Assembly: GCF_010548525.1 (NCBI RefSeq)
Contig: NZ_JAAGMG010000627.1
Location: 1 to 64,000 of the forward strand
DNA from: Streptomyces sp. SID14478
GTDB taxonomy: Bacteria > Actinomycetota > Actinomycetes > Streptomycetales > Streptomycetaceae
DNA length: 64,000 bases
Reading direction: 5' to 3'
Part shown: in pieces, positions 44,703 to 53,522 of the stretch
Layout of the letters: each line of letters begins with the position of its first letter
Position numbering within the stretch: the stretch's first letter is position 1
Position numbers and translations under genes: made by a program
The notes under the pieces: model-generated
Databases searched by the model: none
Seen by the model: the letters and a program-made list of their open reading frames with translations, nothing else
What the model was told of the DNA's origin: nothing

Positions 44703-45245
44703 CTACAACGCGACGAAGGTGTGGACGCTGTTCAGCTCCGACACAGTGCCCTGGCCGAGGGTGCACTTGGTGATGTCGAGAGACGGCGCGGTCATGACTT
44801 CAATGAAGTTGTGCCCGGCAAGAACGCCCTCCGTGATCTTGCCCGAGAACGTGTTCTGGAACAGAGCGCCGACGACTTCCGACACTCTCTGAGCAGTGAC
44901 CTTGCTGGTCTTGCCGTTGTTCCACTTGATCGTCCAGGACACCGTTCCCGTCGACAGCAGCTGCAGACAGGAACGATTCGTCACGTTGCTGTCCTTGTGG
45001 GTGCCGCTCGTGATGCCCGCAGCAGCACCGGTGCCCACACAGGCCGAGTACTTCTGGTCGATGGTCCGCGTCGTGTCCGATGCGGTCTGAGTGATCGGCG
45101 GGTTGTACGTGGTCTTCGAGGTGCCGGCCAGACAGTTCAGGGTGTCGAGAGCGGCCGTGCCTGCCGTGGCAGGCGCAGCGGAAAGCCCTGCGGCGCAGGT
45201 GGCGAGCAGGGTGGATGCGGCGATCAGGGAGCCGATTCGGTTCAC
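44703..45245 (-). CDS. Secreted protein of unknown function
   Basis: GTG at 45245 follows GGAGGTACCTTCC. The 180-residue product has a signal peptide ((M)NRIGSLIAASTLLATCAAG, LSAAPATAG) and a mature domain with DTLNCLAGTSKTTYNPPITQ, YSACVGTGAAAGITSGTHKD, NRSCLQLLSTGTVSWTIKWN and a final CTLGQGTVSE. Four cysteines suggest two disulfides; beta-rich. Resembles small exported actinobacterial proteins of unknown role. Confidence 0.8.
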   Translation of the reverse strand: MNRIGSLIAASTLLATCAAGLSAAPATAGTAALDTLNCLAGTSKTTYNPPITQTASDTTRTIDQKYSACVGTGAAAGITSGTHKDSNVTNRSCLQLLSTGTVSWTIKWNNGKTSKVTAQRVSEVVGALFQNTFSGKITEGVLAGHNFIEVMTAPSLDITKCTLGQGTVSELNSVHTFVAL

Positions 45246-45975
45246 GGAAGGTACCTCCGAGCGAGTGCGACGATGCCGAACTCCTTTGTCCCGCAGAGGC
45301 AAGACGACGTACCGGGATACGGCCGATGTTCCCTCGTTCGGCTGATGACTCTTGCCTCCCGCCTCCCGCGAACATCACGACCCGTTTACGGGCGGGGTGT
45401 GCAAGAGCTTTGCGGGTGCTTGAGCACTCGGTGGGATGCGCACGTTCGGTCTGAGCTGCATCCGGCAACGCCGGCCGGCGAACGATTTCCCTCCCAACTG
45501 CGGCGGCCCCAAGGAGGGCCCCGGGTGAACGCCTCGACTCGCGACGCTCATGCAACGGAGTCCTGATCCTGCCGAACGTCCCGGCCGCCGAGCGCCATCG
45601 AGGAGGCCGCTCGCGGTCAGGGTCTGGGAGCGCGAACGGCCTCCGGTCGGCAAGGGCAAGGGGGAGCGTCCCGACCCAAATGAGTTGCCATGCCTTGGCA
45701 GTTGCCTTGCGGAGCCGATGTTCGTTACGAGCCCGGGCATGCCGTCACGGCAGAGGTGCCCGGTCGGCATGCTGCCCTTGGAGCACTCGCCGGGGTTGGC
45801 GATGTACAAGCCGGGGTCGCCGGAACGCTTTGTCGACCTCCCGTGGCGGCCAGGCAAGGAATGCACGGGCCTTGCGCTGTCCCCGCGACGCCCGCCCATC
45901 CCCCAGGAGACCCGTCGGCCCTCGCTGTTCGTCCAGGCGCCGCTCCTCGTGCCGGGCGAAGCGGCTGATGCGCCC
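45246..45975. other. Gene-free region of about 730 bp
   Basis: Long overlapping frames on both strands have no family similarity, ribosome site or signal. No strong hairpins. Confidence 0.4.
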
Positions 45976-46440
45976 TCAGGCCGCCACGGCGACGTCGGCG
46001 GCGTGCAGGTGGCGGGAGTTGACAGTGAGGTCGGCCTTGCCGAACAGCAGGGCGTAGCCGGCGGGTAGTTGGGCCAGGATGCGATCCAGGAGCTGCGGTG
46101 GCAGGGTGCGGGCCAGGGAGACGAGGACGGATCCGACGTCCCAGCGTGTCGTGGCGTAGGGCGCGTCGGTGGATGCGGCGAGGTTCTTGACGAACGCGTG
46201 CGCGGTCACGCTGGTGCCGCTGGGCGCCGCCTGCGCGAGACACCGCGCGGCTTCGGTGGGCAACTGGCGGCCCACTTCGGCGCGTTCAGCGCCGGTGAGT
46301 TGTTCGCCCAGGGCGGCCAGCACGGTGACGGCGACGCGCTCGGCCTGCTCCAGGGTGGCATAGGCACCCTGATAGCGGATCTGCTCCAACAGGTTCGTGT
46401 AGGCGTCGGAGGGGGCGTGCACGGGGACGGGTCCTTTCAC
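45976..46440 (-). CDS. DUF2267 domain protein
   Basis: ATG at 46440. The 154-residue product contains AYTNLLEQIRYQGAYATLEQ, AERVAVTVLAALGEQLTGAE and AEVGRQLPTEAARCLAQAA, the helical DUF2267 domain (often near stress genes and Hsp20 in actinobacteria), then GSVLVSLARTLPPQLLDRIL. Function unknown. It follows hsp20 on the same strand after 75 nt, so co-transcription is likely. Confidence 0.8.
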   Translation of the reverse strand: MKGPVPVHAPSDAYTNLLEQIRYQGAYATLEQAERVAVTVLAALGEQLTGAERAEVGRQLPTEAARCLAQAAPSGTSVTAHAFVKNLAASTDAPYATTRWDVGSVLVSLARTLPPQLLDRILAQLPAGYALLFGKADLTVNSRHLHAADVAVAA

Positions 46441-46515
46441 ACGTCGGTCGAGTGGCCGAGGCCCGGCCCGCCGGGGGCGGGACGGGACTCGGCCGTAGAT
46501 CTGCAGGGGTGCGGG

Positions 46516-46959
46516 TCAGACGGACAGCTGCTTGGTGTCGCTACGGGCGCCGGGAGTGATGCTGATCCTGCGCGGCTTGGCGCGTTCGGCGATCGGGATG
46601 CGCAGGGTCAGGACACCCGCGTCGAAGGTGGCGTCGATGCGCTCGGTGTCGAGCGTGTCGGCCAGCATCACCTGCCGGGAGAAGACTCCCACAGGCCGCT
46701 CGGAGAGTTCCATCTGCGTGTTCTCGCCGACGAGGACGGGACGGCGTTCCGCCTTGACGGTGAGCATGTTGCGCTCGACGTCGATGTCGATGGCTTCCGG
46801 TGTGATCCCGGGCAGGTCGAGACAGATGACGTAGTCGTCGCCGTCCCGGTAGGCGTCCATCGGCATCTGAGTGGGCTTGGTCCATGTCCCGGCCGGTCCG
46901 GCCAGGAGCTGCTGGGTGAGGCGGTCGATCTCACGGAAGGGGTCGGTACGCATCAGCAT
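46516..46959 (-). CDS. Hsp20/alpha-crystallin small heat-shock protein (HSP18-like)
   Basis: ATG at 46959 follows GGAGG at the right distance. The 147-residue product MLMRTDPFREIDRLTQQLLA has the alpha-crystallin domain with DDYVICLDLPGITPEAIDID, VERNMLTVKAERRP, SRQVMLADTLDTERIDATFD and GVLTLRIPIAERAKPRRISI. The final IxI-type motif is part of ISITPG. It is an ATP-independent chaperone that holds unfolding proteins. It is divergent to its probable regulator across two inverted repeats at 47026-47072. Confidence 0.9.
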   Translation of the reverse strand: MLMRTDPFREIDRLTQQLLAGPAGTWTKPTQMPMDAYRDGDDYVICLDLPGITPEAIDIDVERNMLTVKAERRPVLVGENTQMELSERPVGVFSRQVMLADTLDTERIDATFDAGVLTLRIPIAERAKPRRISITPGARSDTKQLSV

Positions 46960-47025
46960 CTCGCTACACCTCCAGGGTTCGGGGCATTCCTGCCGCGTGC
47001 TCTGCACGTGCCACAGGTTGTATCA

Positions 47026-47044
47026 TGTCATCGGAACGATGACA
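47026..47044. promoter_or_regulatory. Operator copy 1 (TGTCATC-N5-GATGACA)
   Basis: TGTCATC-ggaac-GATGACA, a perfect 7-bp inverted repeat in the hsp20/regulator divergent promoter region. It recurs 27 bp away with the same spacer length. Confidence 0.65.
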
Positions 47045-47051
47045 ACAAAGG

Positions 47052-47072
47052 ATGTCATCAAAGCGATGACAT
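47052..47072. promoter_or_regulatory. Operator copy 2 (ATGTCATC-N5-GATGACAT)
   Basis: Perfect 8-bp arms with spacer aaagc. It ends 3 nt before the regulator's ribosome site (GGAGG, 47076-47080), a position suited to autorepression. Confidence 0.65.
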
Positions 47073-47084
47073 GCAGGAGGCGAC

Positions 47085-47732
47085 GTGTCCCAGACCCCTG
47101 AGCCCGGCGGCCCTCAAGCCGCCCCCGAATCATTCTTCGCCGCGTACGCCGCTTTGCAGGACATGACCAGCACCGCAGCGGCCGCCCACCACCCGGCAGC
47201 CACCGAGGCCGGACCCCAGGTCAACGCGGCGCTGGACGCACTCGTCCTGCTGCGCGAACTACGGGGACAGATCGCAGGCTGGGAAGCGTCCCTGATCGGC
47301 ACCGCCCGCCAGGCGGGAGCCAGCTGGGACAGCCTCGCCCGGCCTCTGGGCGTCAACAGCCGCCAGGCCGCAGAGCGCCGCTACCTGAGACTGCTGCCCG
47401 GCGCGGCGGGCACTACCGGCGACCAACGCGCCCAGGCCGTTCGCGACGAACGCGCCGAACAACGCACTCTCGACACCTGGGCCCGGGCCCATGCCGGGGA
47501 TCTGCGTCAGCTCGCCGGCAGGATCACCGCCCTCGCCGCTCTCCCGTCGGCAGCACAGCCGGCACTCGACCGCCTTCGCCAAGCCCTCACCCACGACGAC
47601 GCCGCCCGGCTCCTGGCCCCGCTCACCGATGTACACGTCCACCTGCCCGCAGGCACCGCGCTGACCCGAGAAGTCCGCACCACTCTCCAGCAAGTCGACG
47701 AACGGACTGCCGCCGGCAAAAAGCCCCACTGA
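47085..47732 (+). CDS. HSP18-type transcriptional regulator
   Basis: GTG at 47085 after GGAGGCGAC. The 215-residue product is mostly helical; ALDALVLLRELRGQIAGWEA, SLIGTARQAGASWDSLARPL and GVNSRQAAERRYLRLLPG contain an HTH (ASWDSLARPLGVNSRQAAERRYL) of the kind found in Streptomyces HSP18 regulators. Located divergently to hsp20 with paired operators between, it is probably the repressor of both genes. Confidence 0.7.
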   Translation: MSQTPEPGGPQAAPESFFAAYAALQDMTSTAAAAHHPAATEAGPQVNAALDALVLLRELRGQIAGWEASLIGTARQAGASWDSLARPLGVNSRQAAERRYLRLLPGAAGTTGDQRAQAVRDERAEQRTLDTWARAHAGDLRQLAGRITALAALPSAAQPALDRLRQALTHDDAARLLAPLTDVHVHLPAGTALTREVRTTLQQVDERTAAGKKPH

Positions 47733-47905
47733 CTCTCCGGCGCACGCCGTTGACATGCCTGGCCAGTGCTTACGACGCATGAGGCCGATGGGGCCCAAAA
47801 CACGGGCAGGTACGTGCCAGCAGCCTCCCGTTGCTCCCTTCTGGATTGCGCGTCGCCGACCGTCCGGCCCCTGTGGCGATGGCCACTGAGCCGGACCAGA
47901 CACAC

Positions 47906-47940
47906 GAGGGCGGTCCCGGCCTGTGGCCGGGACCGCCCTC
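47906..47940. terminator. Bidirectional hairpin terminator
   Basis: Perfect 16-bp arms (47906-47921, 47925-47940), loop TGT, between two convergent genes. Confidence 0.8.
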
Positions 47941-47957
47941 TACTTGGTGCCCGCGTG

Positions 47958-48086
47958 TCAGTGGTTTCCGTGAGCGCTGGCAGAAGCACCACCGAAGAGC
48001 CGCGCGACTGCGCGGAACGGAAGCGTGACAACCGTGGCGATGGCTCCACCAATCGATCGCAGAACATCTGCAATGGCCTTCAGCAT
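47958..48086 (-). CDS. Tiny amphipathic peptide (42 aa)
   Basis: ATG at 48086 follows GGAGGTCCCGTC, an excellent ribosome site. The product MLKAIADVLRSIGGAIATVV, TLPFRAVARLFGGASASAHG, NH has one hydrophobic helix (residues 3-21) followed by LPFRAVARLFGGAS. Both the ribosome site and the adjacent terminator support translation. Possibly membrane-active or a membrane-associated regulator; no function known to me. Confidence 0.65.
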   Translation of the reverse strand: MLKAIADVLRSIGGAIATVVTLPFRAVARLFGGASASAHGNH

Positions 48087-48566
48087 GACGGGACCTCCAA
48101 GAACGGTTCTTGCTTTCTTTCTTGCACCACGAGCGGTGAACTCCTGCACAAGTTGCTCTCCACTCCGGTTGCCCGACGTCCCACGCTGAAAACCAAGACG
48201 TCCAGCACCGGAATCCCGAGCGGACCACTCACCCTGCCCGCCTGCCGACCGACCGACACGGAGTGTGCCGCAACCACAGGCGACGGCAGACACAGGCAGA
48301 GGGGCAAGGCATGCCCTTCGCGCTGAATGCCGGGCTGCCGGGTCGCGTCACAAGGTCGTGTCGACGCGACGCCCACACATCGAGGGGGTGCACCGCACAT
48401 CATGCGAGGCACGCCTTCGTCATGTGCGCTCGGCCTCCGTGCCGTCGAGCTGCAGGTGAGGCGTGCCCGGCGCCGCCTCGCGTCCGGGCCAAGGTGCCAT
48501 GTGTTTGAGTTCGTGGCACACAGGGCAGAGCCAGCCTTCCCAAACAAGTGTGCGAGGGTACGGGGC
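48087..48566. other. No gene recognised
   Basis: Shadow frames only. The region contains the promoters of the flanking divergent genes. Confidence 0.4.
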
Positions 48567-48935
48567 ATGACATCAGAACGCCTCGAAACCCGGATTGAGC
48601 AGCACGGAAGCATCGTGAAGGTAGCGATTTCCGGCGAAGCAGACCTGGAGAGCGTCGCAGAGATCGCAGGCGCGCTCAGCCACGCTCTGCACGATCCGCG
48701 CTCCGAAGCAACAGTGGTCGATCTGTCCGGCCTCGTCTTTGCCGACAGCATGCTCCTCAACCAGCTCCTCAAGACCCATGCCGACCATGGCGAGGCGGAG
48801 AAGCCGTTGCGGATGGCGGGCCCGCTGCAGCCCGGCGTCGGGCGGCTGCTGAAGATCACCGGTTGCGACCAGATCCTCGACGTCGCGGCTGATCTGGAAG
48901 CCGCCCTGGCCGCACTGGACTCGACGGGGAGCTGA
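48567..48935 (+). CDS. STAS domain anti-sigma factor antagonist
   Basis: ATG at 48567 after GAGGGTACGGGGC. The 122-residue product has IVKVAISGEADLESVAEIAG and the phosphorylation site VVDLSGLVFADSMLLNQLLK (Asp-Ser followed by Met), then LRMAGPLQPGVGRLLKITG. Standard SpoIIAA-type fold and length. The anti-sigma HATPase 122 nt downstream is its probable partner and kinase. Confidence 0.85.
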   Translation: MTSERLETRIEQHGSIVKVAISGEADLESVAEIAGALSHALHDPRSEATVVDLSGLVFADSMLLNQLLKTHADHGEAEKPLRMAGPLQPGVGRLLKITGCDQILDVAADLEAALAALDSTGS

Positions 48936-49056
48936 AGCACGCCGCCTGGCGCCCCGGCTCTTGTGTGCGGCTGCCGATGTCGGGCAGACGAACCGCAACA
49001 CACGCCGTGGACAAGAAAAGGATCAGCCCATAGCCACCGTAGAAAGGACGCTGGAG

Positions 49057-49461
49057 ATGGCGAGCCCTCCCGCTCACCGCACGATGACGGATCTGACCTG
49101 CCCCGAGGCTCGCAGCCACGTCAGGACCGCGCTCCAGCCTCTGCTTGAGACACTGCCGGCCCAGCAAGCCACCCTGCTGCAGCAGGACGCCTGTCTGATC
49201 GCCAGCGAACTTGTCACCAACGCCCTGCTCCACGCGGGCGGCGTCAGGGACTTCCTCGTGAGCATCCAGGGCAGCGCCCTGACCATCCATGTCAGCGACT
49301 TCAGCACCACCTTGCCCACCCACCGCGCCACAGCGCGCGCAACACCCGGCGGCCACGGCTGGCTGATCATCCAACGGCTCAGCGCCGACGTCGCCATCGA
49401 GCCGGATGCACTCGGCAAGACCATCAGCGTCACCCTCGACGCGCTCCGCGCGATCGGCTGA
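49057..49461 (+). CDS. HATPase_c anti-sigma regulatory protein (SpoIIAB/RsbW-like)
   Basis: ATG at 49057 (AAAGGA upstream). The 134-residue product has the N box ASELVTNALLHAGGV, a central SIQGSALTIHVSDFSTTLP (G1-like region) and G2 box GGHGWLIIQRLSADV. Such proteins bind a sigma factor and phosphorylate STAS antagonists. It follows the STAS gene, and a SigB/F/G-type sigma gene lies 0.9 kb away on the other strand, so a partner-switch trio is plausible. Confidence 0.85.
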   Translation: MASPPAHRTMTDLTCPEARSHVRTALQPLLETLPAQQATLLQQDACLIASELVTNALLHAGGVRDFLVSIQGSALTIHVSDFSTTLPTHRATARATPGGHGWLIIQRLSADVAIEPDALGKTISVTLDALRAIG

Positions 49462-49508
49462 ACGACCCCAGGCCGCACTCCACCTCCCCGCCCTCCTCAT
49501 TTGGGCCC

Positions 49509-49610
49509 GGCGATAGACCGCCGTCAGCGATCGGCCGCTTCGACATCACCGGCGCGCTCATCGGCCTGGCCGGGATGGCAGTCATCATGCGCGCCCCGCG
49601 CGACCACTGA
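49509..49610 (+). pseudogene. YnfA-family membrane protein, C-terminal fragment
   Basis: GDRPPSAIGRFDITGALIGL, AGMAVIMRAPRDH then TGA. This corresponds to the last transmembrane helix and the conserved M(Y)APR end of YnfA proteins. The first three helices are absent, so it is a remnant. Confidence 0.6.
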
Positions 49611-49678
49611 CTTCGACGCTGCATCACGGGAGACCGTGGGCCATCGGATCCCCCGTCGCGTGGAGGGGTGGTGCCGAG

Positions 49679-50257
49679 TCAGGCGGCGACGGCGATACCG
49701 ATACCGATCGCGATGAACAGCCAGCCGGTGGTCAGCTCCCAACAGTGGCGGATCTTCGGGCGGGCGAGCAGGGCAAGTAGCCGTGCAGCGACGACGACCA
49801 GGGCGAACCAGTAGAACAGTGCTGCCTTGGGGTTGAGGACGTTGGTGAGGAACCCTTCGCCGAATCCCGAGCGCCATCGTGCGCCGGCCGGCCGGGGCTG
49901 GTCCGATGCCGGCGACACGGCACCACAGGAGCTGTCTTTGTGCCGAGTTCCTCGGGCGGCGTGCTCCCGTGTGGCACGCCGGGCGGCGAGAGCGGCCCGC
50001 GCTCCGAGGTAGACGAGATAGGCAGCGCCCAGGAGCTTGATGGCGTCGTACACGACGGGCGAACGTGCGGCGATCACCGACAGCCCGATGGCGGCTGCGA
50101 GCATGTGCACGCACAACCCGGCCTGTGCGCCCAGCGCCGCTGCCCGTCCTTTCGACGGGTGCTCGGCGGCCGAGCGCACGACGACCAGGAAGTCCGGTCC
50201 GGGGACCACGTAGGCCACCAACATCACGCCGATGAAGCCGATGAGGTCGACGGACAT
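49679..50257 (-). CDS. LysE family translocator
   Basis: ATG at 50257. The 192-residue product has six predicted helices with the family motifs VMLVAYVVPGPDFLVVVRSA, LGAQAGLCVHMLAAAIGLSV and FGEGFLTNVLNPKAALFYWF. LysE/RhtB proteins export amino acids or related small molecules. The loop between helices 3 and 4 is longer and Ser/Arg-rich (RHKDSSCGAVSPASDQPRP). A YnfA fragment lies just downstream on the opposite strand. Confidence 0.85.
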   Translation of the reverse strand: MSVDLIGFIGVMLVAYVVPGPDFLVVVRSAAEHPSKGRAAALGAQAGLCVHMLAAAIGLSVIAARSPVVYDAIKLLGAAYLVYLGARAALAARRATREHAARGTRHKDSSCGAVSPASDQPRPAGARWRSGFGEGFLTNVLNPKAALFYWFALVVVAARLLALLARPKIRHCWELTTGWLFIAIGIGIAVAA

Positions 50258-50352
50258 CCGTTCTCCGTTCGTCGGACCATGACAGCCATCTGCCTGTCGA
50301 ACCGGCCCGTGGGCCCGCGCCGGGAGTACGGCCTCCTCAAAGCGTCATGGGA

Positions 50353-51222
50353 CTATTCCGTCGTCATCAGGCCGGCGCGCAGGTTTGCGATCACGCGGCT
50401 GATCAGGCGGGAAACGTGCATCTGCGAGCAGCCCAGCTCCTCGCCGATCTCCTGCTGGGTCTTCTCCTCGACGAAGCGCAGATGGATCAGACGGCGGTCG
50501 CGCTCGTTCAGTTCGGCGATGAGCGGGGCCAGGGAGTGGAAGTTCTCCAGGAGTTCGAAGCGGTCCTCGTCGATGCCGATGAAGTCGGCGAGCATCGTCT
50601 CGGACTCGTCCTCCGCACCGTTCACGGCGGCATCGAGCGAGACACTGTTGTAGCCGTTGGAGGCCTTCTGTGCCTCGGCGACCTCGGCCGGGTCCAGCTG
50701 CATCAACTCAGCCAGCTCGGCCGTCGAGGGCGCGCGCCCCAGCCGCGTGCGCAACTCCTCGGTGGCCTTGGACAGTTCAAGGCGTGCCTCCTGCAACCGG
50801 CGCGGCACGTGCACCGCCCACGACGTGTCACGGAAGAAGCGCTTGATCTCGCCGGTGATGTAGGGCACGGCGAACGAGGTGAACTCGACCTCGCGGCTCA
50901 GATCGAACCGGTCGATCGCCTTGATCAGGCCGATGGTGCCGACCTGGATGATGTCCTCCATGTCCTGCGGGCCACGGTGCTTGAATCGGCTGGCCGCGTA
51001 CTGCACCAGGGACAGGTTCATCTCGATCAGCACATTGCGCACGTAGCTGTACTCGTGCGTGCCTTCCTCGAGCTGTGTGAGGCGGTCGAAGAAGTGCCGG
51101 CCTATCTCGCGGGCATCCTTGGGCCGCACGGATGCCGGGTCGGCGTAGGCCTGCTCGATCAGCTGATCCTGCACGCTGTCGGCAGTGGCGTGCGCCCGGT
51201 GGTCAACTGCCGTGATGCTCAT
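50353..51222 (-). CDS. SigB/SigF/SigG-type RNA polymerase sigma factor
   Basis: ATG at 51222 after GGGGCGGGACC; the longer frame upstream lacks a site. The 289-residue product has region 2 (NLSLVQYAASRFKHRGPQDM, EDIIQVGTIGLIKAIDRFDL, FTSFAVPYITGEIKRFFRD), region 3 and region 4 (ERDRRLIHLRFVEEKTQQEI, GEELGCSQMHVSRLISRVIA). This is the stress/sporulation sigma group controlled by HATPase anti-sigma and STAS proteins, of which several are encoded nearby. An inverted repeat is at 51300-51318. Confidence 0.9.
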   Translation of the reverse strand: MSITAVDHRAHATADSVQDQLIEQAYADPASVRPKDAREIGRHFFDRLTQLEEGTHEYSYVRNVLIEMNLSLVQYAASRFKHRGPQDMEDIIQVGTIGLIKAIDRFDLSREVEFTSFAVPYITGEIKRFFRDTSWAVHVPRRLQEARLELSKATEELRTRLGRAPSTAELAELMQLDPAEVAEAQKASNGYNSVSLDAAVNGAEDESETMLADFIGIDEDRFELLENFHSLAPLIAELNERDRRLIHLRFVEEKTQQEIGEELGCSQMHVSRLISRVIANLRAGLMTTE

Positions 51223-51299
51223 GGTGGTCCCGCCCCTGTCTCTCGAAGTCCGCCTGCAGTTCTCTGCCTTCGCGCGGTTGCCCTCATCCGGCGCATTCA

Positions 51300-51318
51300 C
51301 ACACATCACAAATGTGTG
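51300..51318. promoter_or_regulatory. Inverted repeat upstream of the sigma gene
   Basis: CACACAT-cacaa-ATGTGTG, perfect 7-bp arms, 78 bp before the sigma start codon. Candidate regulator site. Confidence 0.45.
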
Positions 51319-51384
51319 ACGGCGGCCACATCCATGGCCTCGGTATGTGGCCCGTGTCGGTGAGACCTGACCGCCCATGACCGT

Positions 51385-52593
51385 CTACCGGTCGAACGGC
51401 TCGTGGGAGGTCTGGTCCAGGACTTGGCAGGCGTATTCAAGGTCGTCCACCAGGCGGATGGCCTCGGCCAGGAGGGTGCCGTACGGGCGCGTGGTGTCCA
51501 GAACGGGGGTTGCTGCCTGTCGGGCGTATTCGGTGAGGGCGTCGAGTTGTTCGCGTGCTCCCTGGGCTGCTTGCTTCAGCGCACCGGTCTGCTGTGCAAG
51601 GAAGTTCTCGTCCACGCCGCTGAGGCGTTTGGTGATCTCACAGCATGCGGCGAGGAGCTTGCCGTAGGCGATGAGGAAGCCGCCGCGGCCGGTGTCTGAT
51701 GTCTCGTCCTGCTGGGCGTAGGTGAGGCTGCGGCACAGAGCGCCGACCTGTCCGGCCACTCGTTCCAGGGAGTTGACGACGCCGCGGTATCCGGTGAAGT
51801 CGCCGTGCCGGCGGTGGGTGCGCAGGATGCGGCGCGGGTTGTAGGCCAGGGACTCGCGGGCGCGGGTGACGGCGTCTTGCGCCTGGGCGGCCAGCGGCAG
51901 CAGGTCTGCGGAGCGGCGCTGCCAGGAGGCCGTCTGATTTTCGTCGAGGCTCTGTTCTGTGAGGGCGTGTTCGATGTCCGTCAGCACGTCGCAGGTGGCG
52001 TGCGCGAGAGCACGCAGGGCCTGTTCCGCTGTGCGGTTCCGCAGTGGGGGGAAGAGCACCAGGTTGATGACGGTGCCGATGGCGCAGCCCGTGAGGACCA
52101 GTGCCACGATCTGGCCGAGCGCGGCCCACTGCTGGTGGCCCGGCACGGTGACGTAGGTGGAGAACGCGAACATGGCCGCCGTGGCGACTTGGCCGCCTTC
52201 GGTGCGCAGGGCACGCCAGCGGCCGATGATGAGGGCGAGCGCGGTGACGGTGGCGAAGGTGATGAGGTGAGGGCCGATGAGCTGGCCCAGGATCCCCTGA
52301 ACCAGTACCCCGGCAGCGACCGCGGCGACATAGCGCAGGGATTGCCACAGCGACTGGTAGACCGTCACCTGCATGATGGCGACCGCGGAGAAGGGCGCGA
52401 AGGCCGGGGACTGGGCGTGCCACAGGTCGGAGGAGACGTACCAGCACGCCGTCGCGGCCAGCGTCGACTTGCTGATCATGAGGGTGACGTGGCGCTCGTG
52501 TCCGTCCGTTCCCCAGGCGCGGCTGAGCCAGCCTCGTGCGCGGGCCCAGTGATCTGCGATCCGGCTGCGCAGCGGGGCCTGCGGCGTGTTCAT
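51385..52593 (-). CDS. FUSC/aromatic-acid-exporter family membrane protein
   Basis: ATG at 52593 follows AGGAG. The 402-residue product has about six N-terminal helices (LMISKSTLAATACWYVSSDL, FAPFSAVAIMQVTVYQSLWQ, AAGVLVQGILGQLIGPHLIT, LVLTGCAIGTVINLVLFPPL), then a long soluble helical part (residues ~200-400) with coiled-coil character. This is the ArAE/FUSC plan: an efflux protein for small organic acids or toxic compounds. It stands alone. Confidence 0.8.
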   Translation of the reverse strand: MNTPQAPLRSRIADHWARARGWLSRAWGTDGHERHVTLMISKSTLAATACWYVSSDLWHAQSPAFAPFSAVAIMQVTVYQSLWQSLRYVAAVAAGVLVQGILGQLIGPHLITFATVTALALIIGRWRALRTEGGQVATAAMFAFSTYVTVPGHQQWAALGQIVALVLTGCAIGTVINLVLFPPLRNRTAEQALRALAHATCDVLTDIEHALTEQSLDENQTASWQRRSADLLPLAAQAQDAVTRARESLAYNPRRILRTHRRHGDFTGYRGVVNSLERVAGQVGALCRSLTYAQQDETSDTGRGGFLIAYGKLLAACCEITKRLSGVDENFLAQQTGALKQAAQGAREQLDALTEYARQAATPVLDTTRPYGTLLAEAIRLVDDLEYACQVLDQTSHEPFDR

Positions 52594-53066
52594 CAAGGTC
52601 TCCTAAGCCCTGCCGCCTCTCATGCCGAGGAGCGCAGCAGTCATGTGCTGTATTGCGTGGATCCGTGAGCGGGCGGCGGAACTATCGGTCCCCTCCGGCA
52701 CCAGAACGTGGCGTCAGGGGACGCGGCTCAACAAGGCCCGGACCGCCTCGGAGCGGGGCATCAGCATCGGCGGATCCTTCTACGTACAGGTGCAAACCGC
52801 ACCCCATTGCCCCGTCTCACAGCAATTCACGCCTACGAGCCGTGTGATCGCCCGCACAAGGACGCCGGACACGCCTACTATCGTTGCCATAGGGCAAGTG
52901 TTAACCGCTGCGGCCCCAGCCGGGAGCATCAGGAGCGGACCATCTTCTGCCGTCACAGAGCATCACTGGACCCGTGAAACGCGAAACAAATTTCCGGTCT
53001 CAGTTGACGTGCTTCCAAGTTCGTATCAAGCTGTCGGAACTCAACAGGACAGCGGGAGGTAGGACG
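52594..53066. other. No gene recognised
   Basis: A plus frame (from 52622) has no similarity. The STAS frame extends open to 52974 without a site. Confidence 0.4.
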
Positions 53067-53522
53067 GTGCTCAGCGGGACGCAACAGGCCTGGACAGCGC
53101 TGTATCTGCGCGATGAGCCGCACGGCATCCGCATCGCTCCCTCGGCCCCACTCGTCGAGGCACACGACCGCGGCGAGCGGATCAGCGTGACGGTGTACGG
53201 CGACGTGGACATCGATGTCGCCCCTGCCCTCCACGACGCGCTGCAGCAGGCACTTCGCCGGTCGGCCGCGGGCTTGGATCTGGAACTGGAGCCTCTCCGG
53301 TTCTGCGACGCGGCCGGGCTCCGCGTCCTGCTCCAGGTACGAGAGTCAGCCCTCGAGTCGGGCAAGACGGTCTACATCCGCTCCGCCAGTCCACTCGTCA
53401 CGCGGCTCCTGGAAATCACCCGCACTGGCGCGCTCTTCGCGGGAACCACCCCCCACGAACCGGCGTCGAGGGAATCCGAGCATCGGCCTGCCCCTCTCCC
53501 CCGGCGTGGAGAACTCGCCTGA
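53067..53522 (+). CDS. STAS domain protein lacking the phosphorylatable serine
   Basis: GTG at 53067 after GGGAGGTAGGACG. The 151-residue product has RISVTVYGDVDIDVAPALHD and LDLELEPLRFCDAAGLRVLL, QVRESALESGKTVYIRSASP. In STAS antagonists the loop reads DSxGL; here it is CDAAGL, with Ala in place of Ser, so regulation by phosphorylation is unlikely. It may bind its anti-sigma partner constitutively or have another role. Confidence 0.8.
   Translation: MLSGTQQAWTALYLRDEPHGIRIAPSAPLVEAHDRGERISVTVYGDVDIDVAPALHDALQQALRRSAAGLDLELEPLRFCDAAGLRVLLQVRESALESGKTVYIRSASPLVTRLLEITRTGALFAGTTPHEPASRESEHRPAPLPRRGELA

Noticed and set aside
45550-46068. Plus-strand 172-codon frame
   Set aside because: No family signal, start or ribosome site; its end is the shadow of the DUF2267 gene.
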